The position numbers were made by a program, and so were the translations under genes. The notes under the pieces were generated by a model, which was not told the DNA's origin, ran no database searches, and worked only from the letters and a program-made list of their open reading frames with translations. A stretch of DNA of 64,000 nucleotides from Cololabis saira (Eukaryota; Chordata; Actinopteri; Beloniformes; Belonidae). The stretch covers positions 36,542,879 to 36,606,878 of the forward strand of contig NC_084596.1 of assembly GCF_033807715.1 (NCBI RefSeq), read 5' to 3'. Shown piece by piece: positions 37,855 to 50,207 of this stretch; position 1 is the first letter of the stretch; each line of letters opens with the position of its first letter.

Positions 37855-38692
37855 AGGGCCCGAGCACTGACAGTGCGAAGGCCCTATTGTATCTGTAGGA
37901 ATTTTTTTTCTCGTTTTTATTTTTATTTTTCCGACGAAATGAGGGCCTTTTTGCCCCCCTAAACGTGCCCTAAAAGTCACCAAATTTTGCACGCAAGCCA
38001 GGCCTGGCGACAAATTTGATATTTAATGGTTTGCTATAATGGGCGTGGCCTAATGGCTCATAGCACCCCCTAGAAAACTTTGTGCCTCAAGCCCCACAAT
38101 ATGGTTTGACGTACATGCACAAAAATCGCTACACACCTGTATCATGTCGCAACTTAAAGAAAAGTTTCTTGGCGCCATGGCCGAAACCGAACAGGAAGTC
38201 GGCCATTTTGAATTAATCGTGTAATTTTGACGCAATTTATGCCATTTCTTCGGCCGTTTCTCCGCCCGGACCGTAACGTGGACCCAGGTGTGTTATACAT
38301 CGAAATGTGCGTCTCGATCCTGTAACGATGGGCATTACTTTTCTCAGTCAAAAGCGTTACCGTGGCGACGATAGACGCCAAAAAGCGTGCCTGATTGGTC
38401 CATATTTGATAGTTCCTACTTTCTGCCATAACTTTTGAATGGTTTGACATAAAGAGTCGTGGGTGGTGTCATCTGACTTGGTTTTGACTCCTTCACCTTA
38501 ATTTGTGCAAATTAGCCCCGCCCCTTCTTCTGATTGGTCGATATTTGATAGTTCCTAATTTTCTGCCATAACTTTTGAATCGTTTGACATAAAGAGTCAT
38601 GGGTGGTGTCATCGGACTTAGTTTTGAGTCCTTACGTGTTATTGGTGAAAATTGCACACGTGAGGACCCGTTCATAGCTGCTTTCAGCTTTA
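37855..38692 (+). mobile_element. GGGCCC-family element, short copy
   Basis: An 838-bp element starting AGGGCCCGAGCACTGACAGT and ending GCTGCTTTCAGCTTTA. It is preceded by ATT (37852-37854) and followed by ATT (38693-38695). The first 31 bases fold as a hairpin (AGGGCC..GCACT / AGTGC..GGCCCT), and the last bases form a small GCTG/CAGC hairpin. It lacks terminal inverted repeats. It holds about 1.5 units of a sequence (TTTGACATAAAGAGTCGTGG) that is tandem in the long copy. There is no convincing protein, so the superfamily is unassigned. Confidence 0.85.
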
Positions 38693-38695
38693 ATT

Positions 38696-40065
<1,370 letters not shown>

Positions 40066-40272
40066 ATACAGATGCACACACATTTTTTATAAAAAAAAAA
40101 AAAACGAAAAGAAAAGAAAAAAGAAAGCCTCAGCTAACACTGGGTCAGGGTTGACCAACACCATTGACACCAATTTAATCTGAACCTGAAGCTTTTTCTT
40201 CTCCGCTTTTCTTTTGTAGCAATTTAGAACCTGGAAGGCTGAAGGGCCAAGTTTTTGGTGTAACTTAAAATC

Positions 40273-40401
<129 letters not shown>

Positions 40402-41650
40402 GGAATCAGGAAAACACTTTAACTTTCTTATTAATGATCAGCGAGTATCAAGGAACTGTGATAAGATCTTGAACATTTATAAAACATACAATGCCTGGAA
40501 CACCTAATGCAGTCATCAGGTAATTGTGAAATTAAATACATAACTCTAATAATTAAATTAAAGTAATTTATGCAGTGATTTATCTTTCACTTTTATGAAT
40601 TGTATGGTGTAAAGCTACCAGCAAGCTGGATTAGTCAGGGTTTTTTTTTGTGTTTACATACATATAATATATATTTATATCTAAAAACAAAATGTTATAC
40701 CATTATACATTTTAGTAATATTTGCATTTCATTGATCAAAGAACATACTTTAAAAAAAATAAGATAATTTAAAAAATGAGATTTTCCTCCAAGTGAACAG
40801 CAAATTACAGTTAGAAAGTACCTGCAGACCATCTCAACACAGCCCTCTTTAAATGATAACAAAATAACACTGAAATCATCAAAAATGACATCATGGTTCT
40901 TATGGTGAAGGAAAAATAGTGTCTACACACTGTAGTGCCATTTTACTGAACAACAGTAAAGTGTTGTCTGTGTTTAGATTGGACTAAAAGTCTTTTCCAT
41001 TAACAGGTCAGTAGCAGGGTCAGCAATTGTGATGGATAAAAAAAAAAGAAAAAAACTTCAAAAGGAACGCTTTGACTGAATGTCTCTAATTTAATCACAT
41101 TTTCTATTAGTATTTATTCAGGGGAAATACATTTGATTAGACAGGAGAGGGAAAACATCCAGATCTTTTTTTTTTTTTATCTCCAACCAAACTCTCTAAA
41201 ATTGAAAGAAGAGAAAACTCGGAAATGTTTTTCTTAATTTCCAGGAAGGATACTTTTACAAAGTCCTTAAGCATCTATGAATTGGCAATGATATTCAATA
41301 AAATAAAATAAAAATGAAAAACATCTGCACAACTTGCTGGGAAAAAAAAGAAAAAAAGCTTTCTATTCTTTTTTAAAGAATCTGGCAGGTGAATTGACTT
41401 CATGTTTTAATAATAATGCCTGATGACAGAATCTTTGAGTTAATTAACAACTTCAACATTAGCCTACACAAAAACAAACAAACAAACAAAATAAATGTTG
41501 CACACTGCTGTCTTGCATTTGGTCAGTGATCTGACGATTTTGACTGATTTGAGGAACTCAAAGGCATTTCAAAGCACATTAGAAAAACTAATGTTTATGC
41601 CAGACTGAATGCTTTGTAAATGTTGGGAAAAAATTGTACTATTGATAACA
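40402..41650. other. AT-rich non-coding DNA
   Basis: No gene. Several A or T runs and an (AAAC)n patch at 41470-41490. Confidence 0.55.
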
Positions 41651-41713
41651 AAAAAAAACCTGACCTTAACTCAAAACCGTGACATGGTTTTGAGTTAAGG
41701 TCAGGTTTTTTTT
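41651..41713. other. Perfect hairpin, 28-bp stem, 7-nt loop
   Basis: The left arm 41651-41678 (AAAAAAAACCTGACCTTAAC...) is exactly complementary to the right arm 41686-41713 around the loop GTGACAT. No RNA family is recognised. It lies at the edge of the GC-rich transposon-like block. Confidence 0.88.
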
Positions 41714-42394
41714 TTTCAGTTTTGGTATTAAGTTCCTGTTTTATTTTTAAACGCCATGTCCCACGTTGTTCCGATTCGTTTGGTATATCTGAACACAGCA
41801 ATCGTGCTCGGATGCGGCACAAAACAAGCGAGCCGAGACCACCTAGGAGAGGTGGTCTCGGCTCGCTTACATTCCAGACCTGGAGAGGTTCGGTTTTTTT
41901 ATTTGTAGTGAGAACATAATCGAGAGTCGGCGCAGAATCCACCCCCTTCTCTCCTATTGGACACAACTTTCTCTCTTCTCCCTTCTATCCTGTTGGACGT
42001 GCCGAGATGTCGTTAGTGACATTAAAAAATGTTCAATTCGGGCAGCCTGCCGCGGCGCCCGCTCGCCCGCCACTGAGCTCGGCGGCAGAGCGGTCCGCTT
42101 TTGCGCCGGTAGCACATATATGAATGGGATCGCCGGCGGCGGTCTGCGCTTTGCGCCCTCTCTGTGAAAGGGGCTTGTTGTTTTTCCCGGGGCATGGAAG
42201 AGGAAACTCCTTCCGCGTTCAGTTCTGACCAATGAGAGAACAGCTGGTTCGCGCATGGCATTTGTTAACAGCTTCGAACCGCTACAGACGGTTGCCTTGT
42301 GAACACAAACGCCACATACAGAAAACGAAACAACTGTATCGATTTAGCCCCTGAATCGGAACAAAACAAACGGGCCACAGGTTTGAAAGCACCC
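41714..42394. mobile_element. GC-rich DNA-transposon-like block, ends not resolved
   Basis: The sequence shifts to GC-rich and contains GAGCCGAGACCACC...GGTGGTCTCGGCTC, GTTCCGATTCGTTTGGTATA, CCAATGAGAGAACAGCTGGT and CCCCTGAATCGGAAC. These resemble the interior of dispersed teleost hAT- or CACTA-type nonautonomous elements as I remember them. I could not define termini or a target duplication, and frames of up to 123 codons lack recognisable domains. Confidence 0.4.
41826..41868. other. Perfect hairpin, 18-bp stem, 7-nt loop
   Basis: The arm AAGCGAGCCGAGACCACC (41826-41843) is exactly complementary to 41851-41868 around the loop TAGGAGA. A GAGACCACC/GGTGGTCTC inverted pair is, as I remember it, typical of a teleost DNA transposon family, so this hairpin may be intrinsic to the surrounding element. 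Confidence 0.85.
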
Positions 42395-42447
42395 TCAGTT
42401 ATGTCTTGACTTCCCTTGTTCCCGTCTGCCCTGATCGTCTGCACCTG

Positions 42448-43529
42448 TATGGAGCCAAATCAGGGCCAAAAGTTTTGCTAATTTGAAAATAAAATTTCAA
42501 CCTGAAATTTTTTTTTTACAGTTTCAGTTTTATTTTTTTCAGTATCAGATCTTTTTTTCAGTTTCAAATCTTTTTATTTCAGTTTCAAATCTTTTTTTCA
42601 GTTACAAATCTTTTTTTTTCAGTTTCACGTCTTTTTTTTTCAGTTTCACTTCTTTTTTTTTCAGTTACAAATTTTTTTTTCAGGTTCAGACTTTTGGCCC
42701 GGATCTGGCGTGGGGGGCGTGGCATCAACTGAGAGGGGCGTGGCATCATGAGTGACAGCAGAACAGAGAAGGCGGGGGACCTTCTTCAGTCACGTTGCCT
42801 TCAGGAAACGTAGGTTGCAGAAGTTATCAGTAGAAGTATGATTCAACACTGTATATACACCATATTCACGTGATTGGCAGTGGAAAAAACTGATATTAGT
42901 GACACATTTCTGTTTAAAAAGCTGTTTTAGACCGTACTTGGTAGTATGTGGAAGTGGGAAATGTCAAACTTTAAAGTGTGGCTGTTGAACTGTACAGTCT
43001 GGCATAGTTTATTGCTTTTATACTGCGATTGGTGCCAAGTACGGTCTAAAACAGCCTTTCAAACAGAAATGTGTCACTAATATCAGTTTTTTCCACTGCC
43101 AATCACGTGAATATGGTGTATATACAGTGTTGAATCATACTTCTACTGATAACTTCTGCAACCTACGTTTCCTGAAGGCAACATGACTGAGTAACGTCCC
43201 CCGCCTTCTCTGTTCTGCTGTCACTCATGATGCCACGCCCCTCTCAGTTGATGCCACGCCCCCCACGCCAGATCCGGGCCAAAAGTCTGAACCTGAAAAA
43301 AAAAATTTGTAACTGAAAAAAAAAGAAGTGAAACTGAAAAAAAAAGACGTGAAACTGAAAAAAAAAGATTTGTAACTGAAAAAAAGATTTGAAACTGAAA
43401 TAAAAAGATTTGAAACTGAAAAAAAGATCTGATACTGAAAAAAATAAAACTGAAACTGTAAAAAAAAAATTTCAGGTTGAAATTTTATTTTCAAATTAGC
43501 AAAACTTTTGGCCCTGATTTGGCTCCATA
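42448..43529. mobile_element. 1.08-kb near-perfect palindromic transposon (IS3EU-like?)
   Basis: The arms 42448-42941 and 43036-43529 (about 494 bp each) are inverted copies around a spacer of about 94 bp. The termini are TATGGAGCCAAATCAGGGCC on both strands, flanked by CACCTG duplicated exactly at 42442-42447 and 43530-43535. The differences I saw between arms are a handful of substitutions or small indels near 42780/43190. Near the tips both arms hold repeated 'CAGTTTCAxxTCTTTTTTTT' units, which read as identical Phe/Ser-rich 89-90 codon frames on opposite strands; these are not genes. A 6-bp duplication with TAT termini fits IS3EU, by inference. Confidence 0.92.
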
Positions 43530-43860
43530 CACCTGTGTCTCGTCAAGCCTTCTGTGTACATCTTGGCTGCGTCCGAAATTGCATACTTCCACCCTAATGA
43601 GTATGCAAAATGAGTATGCAAGATTTTTTAGTGCGTCCGAAACATTAGAACGTACTCATTCCGGAGAATTTTTTTAGTGTGGATTGATGGACACTAGCCG
43701 AGCAGAAACTTCCCACAATGCAATGCAGCGGCGTTTGGTTGCTAAGTGATACGTATATGTCATAAGTATAATATTAAGTATAATTAAAGCTGCAAGCAGC
43801 GATGAACGGGCCCTCGCACTCACGTCCACCGCCCCCCATAAGCATATCAGAAATGACAGC

Positions 43861-44620
43861 ACCCACGACTCTCTATGTCAAACCCTTAAAAAGTTATAGC
43901 AGAAAATAGGGACAACCAATCAGAAGAAGGGGTGGGGCTAATTCAGGCCAATGAAGGTCAAGGACTCCATACAGAATCTGATGACACCACCCACTACTCT
44001 CTATGTCAAAACATTCAAAAGTTATAGTAGGAAATAGGGACAACCAATCAGAAGAAGGGGCGGGGCTAATTCAGGCCAATGAAGGTCAGGGACTCCATAC
44101 AGAATCTTATGACACCACCCACGACTCTCTATGTCAAACCATTCCAAAGTTATAGCAGAAAATCGGGACAACCAATCAGAAGAAGGGGCGGGGCTAATTA
44201 AGGCCAACGAAGCTTAAGAACTCATTACAGAGTCCCATGATACCACCCATGACTTCCTATGTCAAACCATTCAAAAGTTATAGCAGAAAAAAGGGACAAC
44301 CAATCAGAAGAAGGGGCAGGGCTAATTCAGGCCAATGAAGGTTAAGGACTCCATAAAGAATCTGATGACACCACCCACGACTCTCTATGTCAAACCATTC
44401 CAAAGTTATAGCAGAAAATCGGGACAACCAATCAGAAGAAGGGGCGGGGCTAATTAAGGCCAACGAAGCTTAAGGACTCATTACAGAGTCCCATGACACC
44501 ACCCACAACTCTCTATGTCAAACCATTCAAAAGTTATGGCAGAGAAAAGTATTCTAGGGGGCGCTGTTGAACCGTTAGCCACGCCCATTAATGCAAACCA
44601 TGAAATATCAAATTTATCGC
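43861..44620. repeat. 128-bp tandem array, six units
   Basis: The word ACCCAYxACT (with TCTATGTCAAA just after) recurs at 43861, 43989, 44117, 44245, 44373 and 44501, exactly 128 bases apart. Each unit contains AGTTATAGCAGAAAA, ACCAATCAGAAGAAGG and GGCGGGGCTAATT. Units are similar but not identical, with substitutions such as ACTACTCTC and ATGACTTCC. Two further units lie in the duplicated block at 45379 and 45507. Confidence 0.93.
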
Positions 44621-46309
44621 CAAGTCTGTCTTGCATGCAAAATTTGGTGACTTTTGGAGAACTATCAAATATGAACCAATCAGATTTCAAAATGGCCGAC
44701 TTCCTGTTCGGTTTCGGCCATGGCTCCAAGAGACTTTTCTGTAAGTTGTGACATGATACAGGTGTGTACCGATTTTCGTGCATGTAGGTCAAACCGTATT
44801 GTGGGGCTTGAGGCACAAAGTTTTCCGGGGGGCGCTGTTGAGCCATTTTGCCACGCCCATTCATACAAACCAGGAAATATCAAATGTATCGCCAGGCCTG
44901 GCTTGCATGCAAAATTTGGTGACTTTTGGGGAACTATCAAATATGGACCAATCAGATGAAGGGGGGGGCGCGGTTTTTGGCATCCAGCGTCGCCACGGTA
45001 ACACTTTTGAAAGAGAAAAGTAATGCGGGTAGTCGCAGGATGGAGACGCACATTTTGATGTATAACACATCTGGGTTCACGATACGGTTCGGGCCATATT
45101 AATTCTCGAAGGAATGGCTCATATTGCTCCAAAATTACGCGATTAATTCGGAATGTTCAAAATGGCCGACTTCCTGTTCGGTTTCGGCCATGGTGCCAAG
45201 AGACTTTTCTTTAAGTAGCGACATGATACAGGTGTGTAGCGATTTTCGTTCATGTACGTCAAACCGTATTATGGGGCTTGAGGCGCAAAGTTTTTTCTGT
45301 CTGAACCAATCAGAAGAAGGGGCGGGGCTAATTCAGGCCAATGAAGGTCAAGGACTCCATAAAGAATCTGATGACACCACCCACGACTCTCTATGTCAAA
45401 CCATTCCAAAGTTATAGCAGAAAATCGGGACAACCAATCAGAAGAAGGGGCGGGGCTAATTAAGGCCAACGAAGCTTAAGGACTCATTACAGAGTCCCAT
45501 GACACCACCCACAACTCTCTATGTCAAACCATTCAAAAGTTATGGCAGAGAAAAGTATTCTAGGGGGCGCTGTTGAACCGTTAGCCACGCCCAGTAATGC
45601 AAACCATGAAATATCAAATTTATCGCCAAGTCTGTCTTGCATGCAAAATTTGGTGACTTTTGGAGAACTATCAAATATGGACCAATCAGATTTCAAAATG
45701 GCCGACTTCCTGTTCGGTTTCGGCCATGGCTCCAAGAGACTTTTCTGTAAGTTGTGACATGATACAGGTGTGTACCGATTTTCGTGCATGTAGGTCAAAC
45801 CGTATTGTGGGGCTTGAGGCACAAAGTTTTCCGGGGGGCGCTGTTGAGCCATTTTGCCACGCCCATTCATACAAACCAGGAAATATCAAATGTATCGCCA
45901 GGCCTGGCTTGCATGCAAAATTTGGTGACTTTTGGGGAACTATCAAATATGGACCAATCAGATGAAGGGGGGGCGCGGTTTTTGGCATCCAGCGTCGCCA
46001 CGGTAACACTTTTGAAAGAGAAAAGTAATGCGGGTAGTCGCAGGATGGAGACGCACATTTTGATGTATAACACATCTGGGTTCACGATACGGTTCGGGCC
46101 GTATTAATTCTCGAAGGAATGGCTCATATTGCTCCAAAATTACGCGATTAATTCAGAATGTTCAAAATGGCCGACTTCCTGTTCGGTTTCGGCCATGGTG
46201 CCAAGAGACTTTTCTTTAAGTAGCGACATGATACAGGTGTGTAGCGATTTTCGTTCATGTACGTCAAACCGTATTATGGGGCTTGAGGCGCAAAGTTTTT
46301 TCTGTCTGA
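44299..46309. repeat. 1,006-bp tandem duplication
   Basis: 44299-45304 and 45305-46309 are near-identical direct copies. Landmarks are offset by 1006 up to a G-run length difference near 44960/45965, and by 1005 after it. Substitutions are few (for example CCCATTAATGC versus CCCAGTAATGC), so the duplication is recent. A partial third unit starts at 46310 (ACCAATCAGATGAAG). ACCAATCAGA at each junction points to unequal exchange or slippage at that short word. Confidence 0.92.
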
Positions 46310-46796
46310 ACCAATCAGATGAAGAGGGGGCGCGCTTTTTGGCGTCTAGCGTCGCCACGGTAACGCTTTTGAAAGAGAAAAGTAATGCGTGGTGTCGGAG
46401 GATGGAGACGCACATTTTGATGTATAACACACCTGGGTGCACGTTACGGTTCGGGCCGTATTAACTGCCGAAGGAAGGCATAAATTTCGCCAAAATGACA
46501 CGATTAATTCAAAATGGCCGACTTCCTGTTCGGTTTCTCGACATGACGCCCAGAGACTTTTCTTTAAGTTGTCCCATGATACAGGTGTGTACCGATTTTC
46601 GTGCATGTACGACAAACCGCATTGTGGGGCTTGAGGCACAAAGTTTTCAAGGGGGCGCTGTTGAGCCATTTTGCCACGCCCATTAATGCAAACCATTAAA
46701 TATCAAATTTTTCGCCAGGCCTGACTTGCATGCAAAATTTCGTGACTTTTTGGGCACGTTTAGGGGGGCAAAAAGGCCTTCCTTTTGTCAGAACAA

Positions 46797-46797
<1 letters not shown>

Positions 46798-46827
<30 letters not shown>

Positions 46828-46832
46828 AAGAA
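46798..46832. repeat. (AAG)n microsatellite
   Basis: About 35 bases of AAG repeat just inside one end of the 3.1-kb element. The short family copy has a T-rich stretch at the equivalent place. Confidence 0.93.
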
Positions 46833-47385
46833 TTCCTACAGATACAATAGGGCCTTCGCACTGCAAGTGCTCGGGCCCTAATAATATTATTATATAATAT
46901 TAATATTATAATGTTCGTATATAATAATATTATATAATGTCATCTTGTTTCGGCCAGGATAAACGGGAAATATCAGAGCGGCGCTGCTACTGCTGCTGTG
47001 ACACGTCACTTCCTCCCAACGGCAGGAAGTGACGTGTGCGCTCTTAATAGTACATCCAAATTAATGCATACTACTGATATTTATTCAAAAGTGTGCCAAA
47101 CCTAAGTATACTTTTTAGTATATACTTTTTAGTATGGCATTTCGGACGCACCGTATGTCTCGTCTTTGCCTTGCTCCCTGCTGGGCCGTACTGTTTTCCC
47201 CACTGTTTTTCAGGCCAGGTTTTTGTAGTTTTTTTGTTTGGTCATGTTTAAGCTCTGTTTTTTTTTTGTAATCCTGCTAAGCAATGCTTCTGATTTTGTT
47301 TAAGTAAATAAATCACTTTTTTGGGAACTCCTGCCTCCTTGTCTGCTGGATCTGGGTCCTACTCTGCCTTCTCCGTGACAAATTA

Positions 47386-48269
47386 TAGTGTAAATTTTCT
47401 TTTTACACTATAGAGCCAGCACTAGTAAATATCTCAGAACATTTAAATATAGATGTTTGTTGCTGTATTGAAGCATAACAGTGTATCAGGAGATATGATT
47501 TGCTCCTCCTGTACTTCTACACTTGTAGGACAAAAGCAATAGACAACGTGAAGCCTTAAGTTTAGGTATAAAATCAGTCCATAGTGACAAAAAAAACAAC
47601 TAGGGATGGAATAACATTATCTTTTTAGGTCAGTTGTCCCACAAATTCTCAACTTATTCCAAACTTGCAGAGAACTGCAAAAAGATGGAAGAGTAACATA
47701 CAGCAGCTTACACGGCCAACACAGATGCAAGATTAATGCACGGACAATACAAGGGAAGGAGGAAAATACAGGACTGTAAACACAAAGTAAATGAAGAGAA
47801 ATGGCTGAAACAATTAAAAAAAGACAGACAGAGCAGGGAAAAGACACTTTCAAAATAAAACAGGAAATCAATCAGGAGCACAAAAGTGAGAGAGGACCAG
47901 TAAATAAAGACAAAGACTTGTCAAAACTGAAGAATTGAGCCAGACTCAAACCTACTCTACACTGAAATTGAAAAACCCTGATAGTTATCTGCTTCGTCTA
48001 TATTAAGTGGTTTTATATTATTGTCTTTACCAAAAAAAAAATACATATCACTCGACAAGAATTACACTGAGATTCAATCTTCAAAATGTTAGCGTAAAAT
48101 ATGTCACCAATGACCAAATTAAATGGTTGTTCTCTGAACAGGCTGCAGGAGTCAAAGACACACTCCTACACACACACCTAACCTGACTCAATAATGCAGC
48201 TTGTGAGTGTTGGACGCAAAGTGTGTGTAGCATCCAAATCAGACACCTTGTGACATTCCCCCAGCCCCC

Positions 48270-48271
<2 letters not shown>
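47386..48271. other. Non-coding DNA
   Basis: No gene or mobile element recognised. Confidence 0.5.

Positions 48272-48354
<83 letters not shown>
48272..48354. repeat. (CA)41 microsatellite
   Basis: About 83 bases of CA repeat. Short CACA patches follow at 48403-48422. Confidence 0.96.
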
Positions 48355-48356
<2 letters not shown>

Positions 48357-48860
48357 ACATATGCACACATGACACCCATCAACCCCCACTTCTGTACTCC
48401 CTAACACACACATACACACACCTCCCCCCTCGTTCGCCCACTAGACAGTGATTCTATGTTCCATGTCGCCACCCTGTCTTGTCACATTTCCTTCTTGTCT
48501 GCCACTCTGTCTCCCTCTCTTCCTCTTTTGTACTCCCTCTGTCTTCCCATCCTCTCCCTCGCTCCTCTCCCATCCCTCCATCCAATCAATAGCTGCTGGC
48601 ACTTCCTTCCACAGCTCAGGAAAAAACAATTAAAAGCCATCGATCCCAGGCACACACACTCCTGCATGGGCGCGTTTGAACACACACAGACATCCATGCA
48701 CTTCCATGCAGCACACACACTAACAAACACATGCTCGGCCATGAATATGCAAGCGGGTCTTCTTGACCTTCAAAGACAGGGGGAAGCCAGGTGACTTCAT
48801 TCTTCATGGGACTGTCACTGGATATGTCTGTCGCCCCTTCCAACACACAAACTTTTCCAT

Positions 48861-48862
<2 letters not shown>
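48355..48862. other. CT-rich non-coding DNA
   Basis: A pyrimidine-rich stretch (CCTTCTTGTCTGCC, CTCCCTCTCTTCC and similar) that generates several overlapping frames of 60-112 codons on both strands. None has a recognisable domain. Confidence 0.5.

Positions 48863-48919
<57 letters not shown>
48863..48919. repeat. (CA)28 microsatellite
   Basis: About 57 bases of perfect CA repeat. Confidence 0.96.
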
Positions 48920-50045
<1,126 letters not shown>

Positions 50046-50153
50046 TATTCCATATTTGAACAGTCCCAGCTACATGAAAAATAGTCACAACTCCCTGCTG
50101 CTTGACACAGGGGTTAGAAATAAAATTCTGTTGTTGCCGGGACACTTTTTCAT

Positions 50154-50207
50154 TGTGTGTGTATATGCATGTGTGTGTGTGTATGTGTGTGTGTGTGTAT
50201 GTGTGTG
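50154..50207. repeat. Interrupted (GT)n microsatellite
   Basis: GT repeat with GTAT and GCAT interruptions, so it is older than the neighbouring CA array. Confidence 0.9.

Larger units (their letters stand above)
43785..46879 (-). mobile_element. GGGCCC-family element, long copy (3.1 kb)
   Basis: This is the minus-strand version of the 37855-38692 family. On the plus strand it starts TAAAGCTGCAAGCAGCGATG and ends GTGCTCGGGCCCT, with AAT at both junctions (43782-43784 and 46880-46882). Compared with the 838-bp copy it has grown by a 128-bp tandem array and a 1-kb tandem duplication. GAA repeats lie at 46798-46832. Both ends form hairpins (43789-43800; 46850-46878). Frames of 100-150 codons recur because of the duplication and show no known domain. 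Confidence 0.88.
43565..47151 (+). mobile_element. MITE, copy 2, interrupted by the 3.1-kb element
   Basis: This is the same element as 7870-8346. The left part is 43565-43784 (GGCTGCGTCCGAAATTGCAT to AGTATAAT). The right part is 46880-47151 (AATATTATTATATAATATTA to GGCATTTCGGACGCAC). The interruption falls in the AT-rich centre at the position where copy 1 is uninterrupted, so copy 1 acts as the empty site. Confidence 0.9.
42395..47385 (+). repeat. Old interspersed repeat, split by two insertions
   Basis: Three pieces read as one older repeat once the insertions are removed: 42395-42447 (CTTGTTCCCGTCTGCCCTGA, TCGTCTGCACCTG), 43536-43564 (TGTCTCGTCAAGCCTTCTGT) and 47152-47385 (GTCTCGTCTTTGCC...TAAGTAAATAAATCAC...GGGAACTCCTGCC...TCCGTGACA). 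The order matches a dispersed teleost repeat that I know by its 'CTGCACCTGTGTCTCGTC' and 'CTCCTGCCTCCTTGTCTGCT' phrases. A diverged relative of its end is at 21690-21830. The class is not assigned. Confidence 0.5.

Noticed and set aside
41714..42394. CpG-island promoter
   Set aside because: GC-rich and CpG-containing, but it carries phrases typical of dispersed DNA transposons and has no downstream exon.
42483..43494. Identical 89-90 codon Phe/Ser-rich frames on opposite strands
   Set aside because: They are the two arms of one palindrome with T-rich tandem units and have no domain content.
43861..44620. CRISPR-like array
   Set aside because: The 128-bp units are directly adjacent without unique spacers, in a eukaryotic transposon. 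This is a tandem repeat.
44481..46464. Recurring 100-150 codon frames such as MNGRGKMAQQRPPENF
   Set aside because: They recur only because of the 1-kb duplication, occur on both strands and have no known domain. This is transposon interior, not a gene family.
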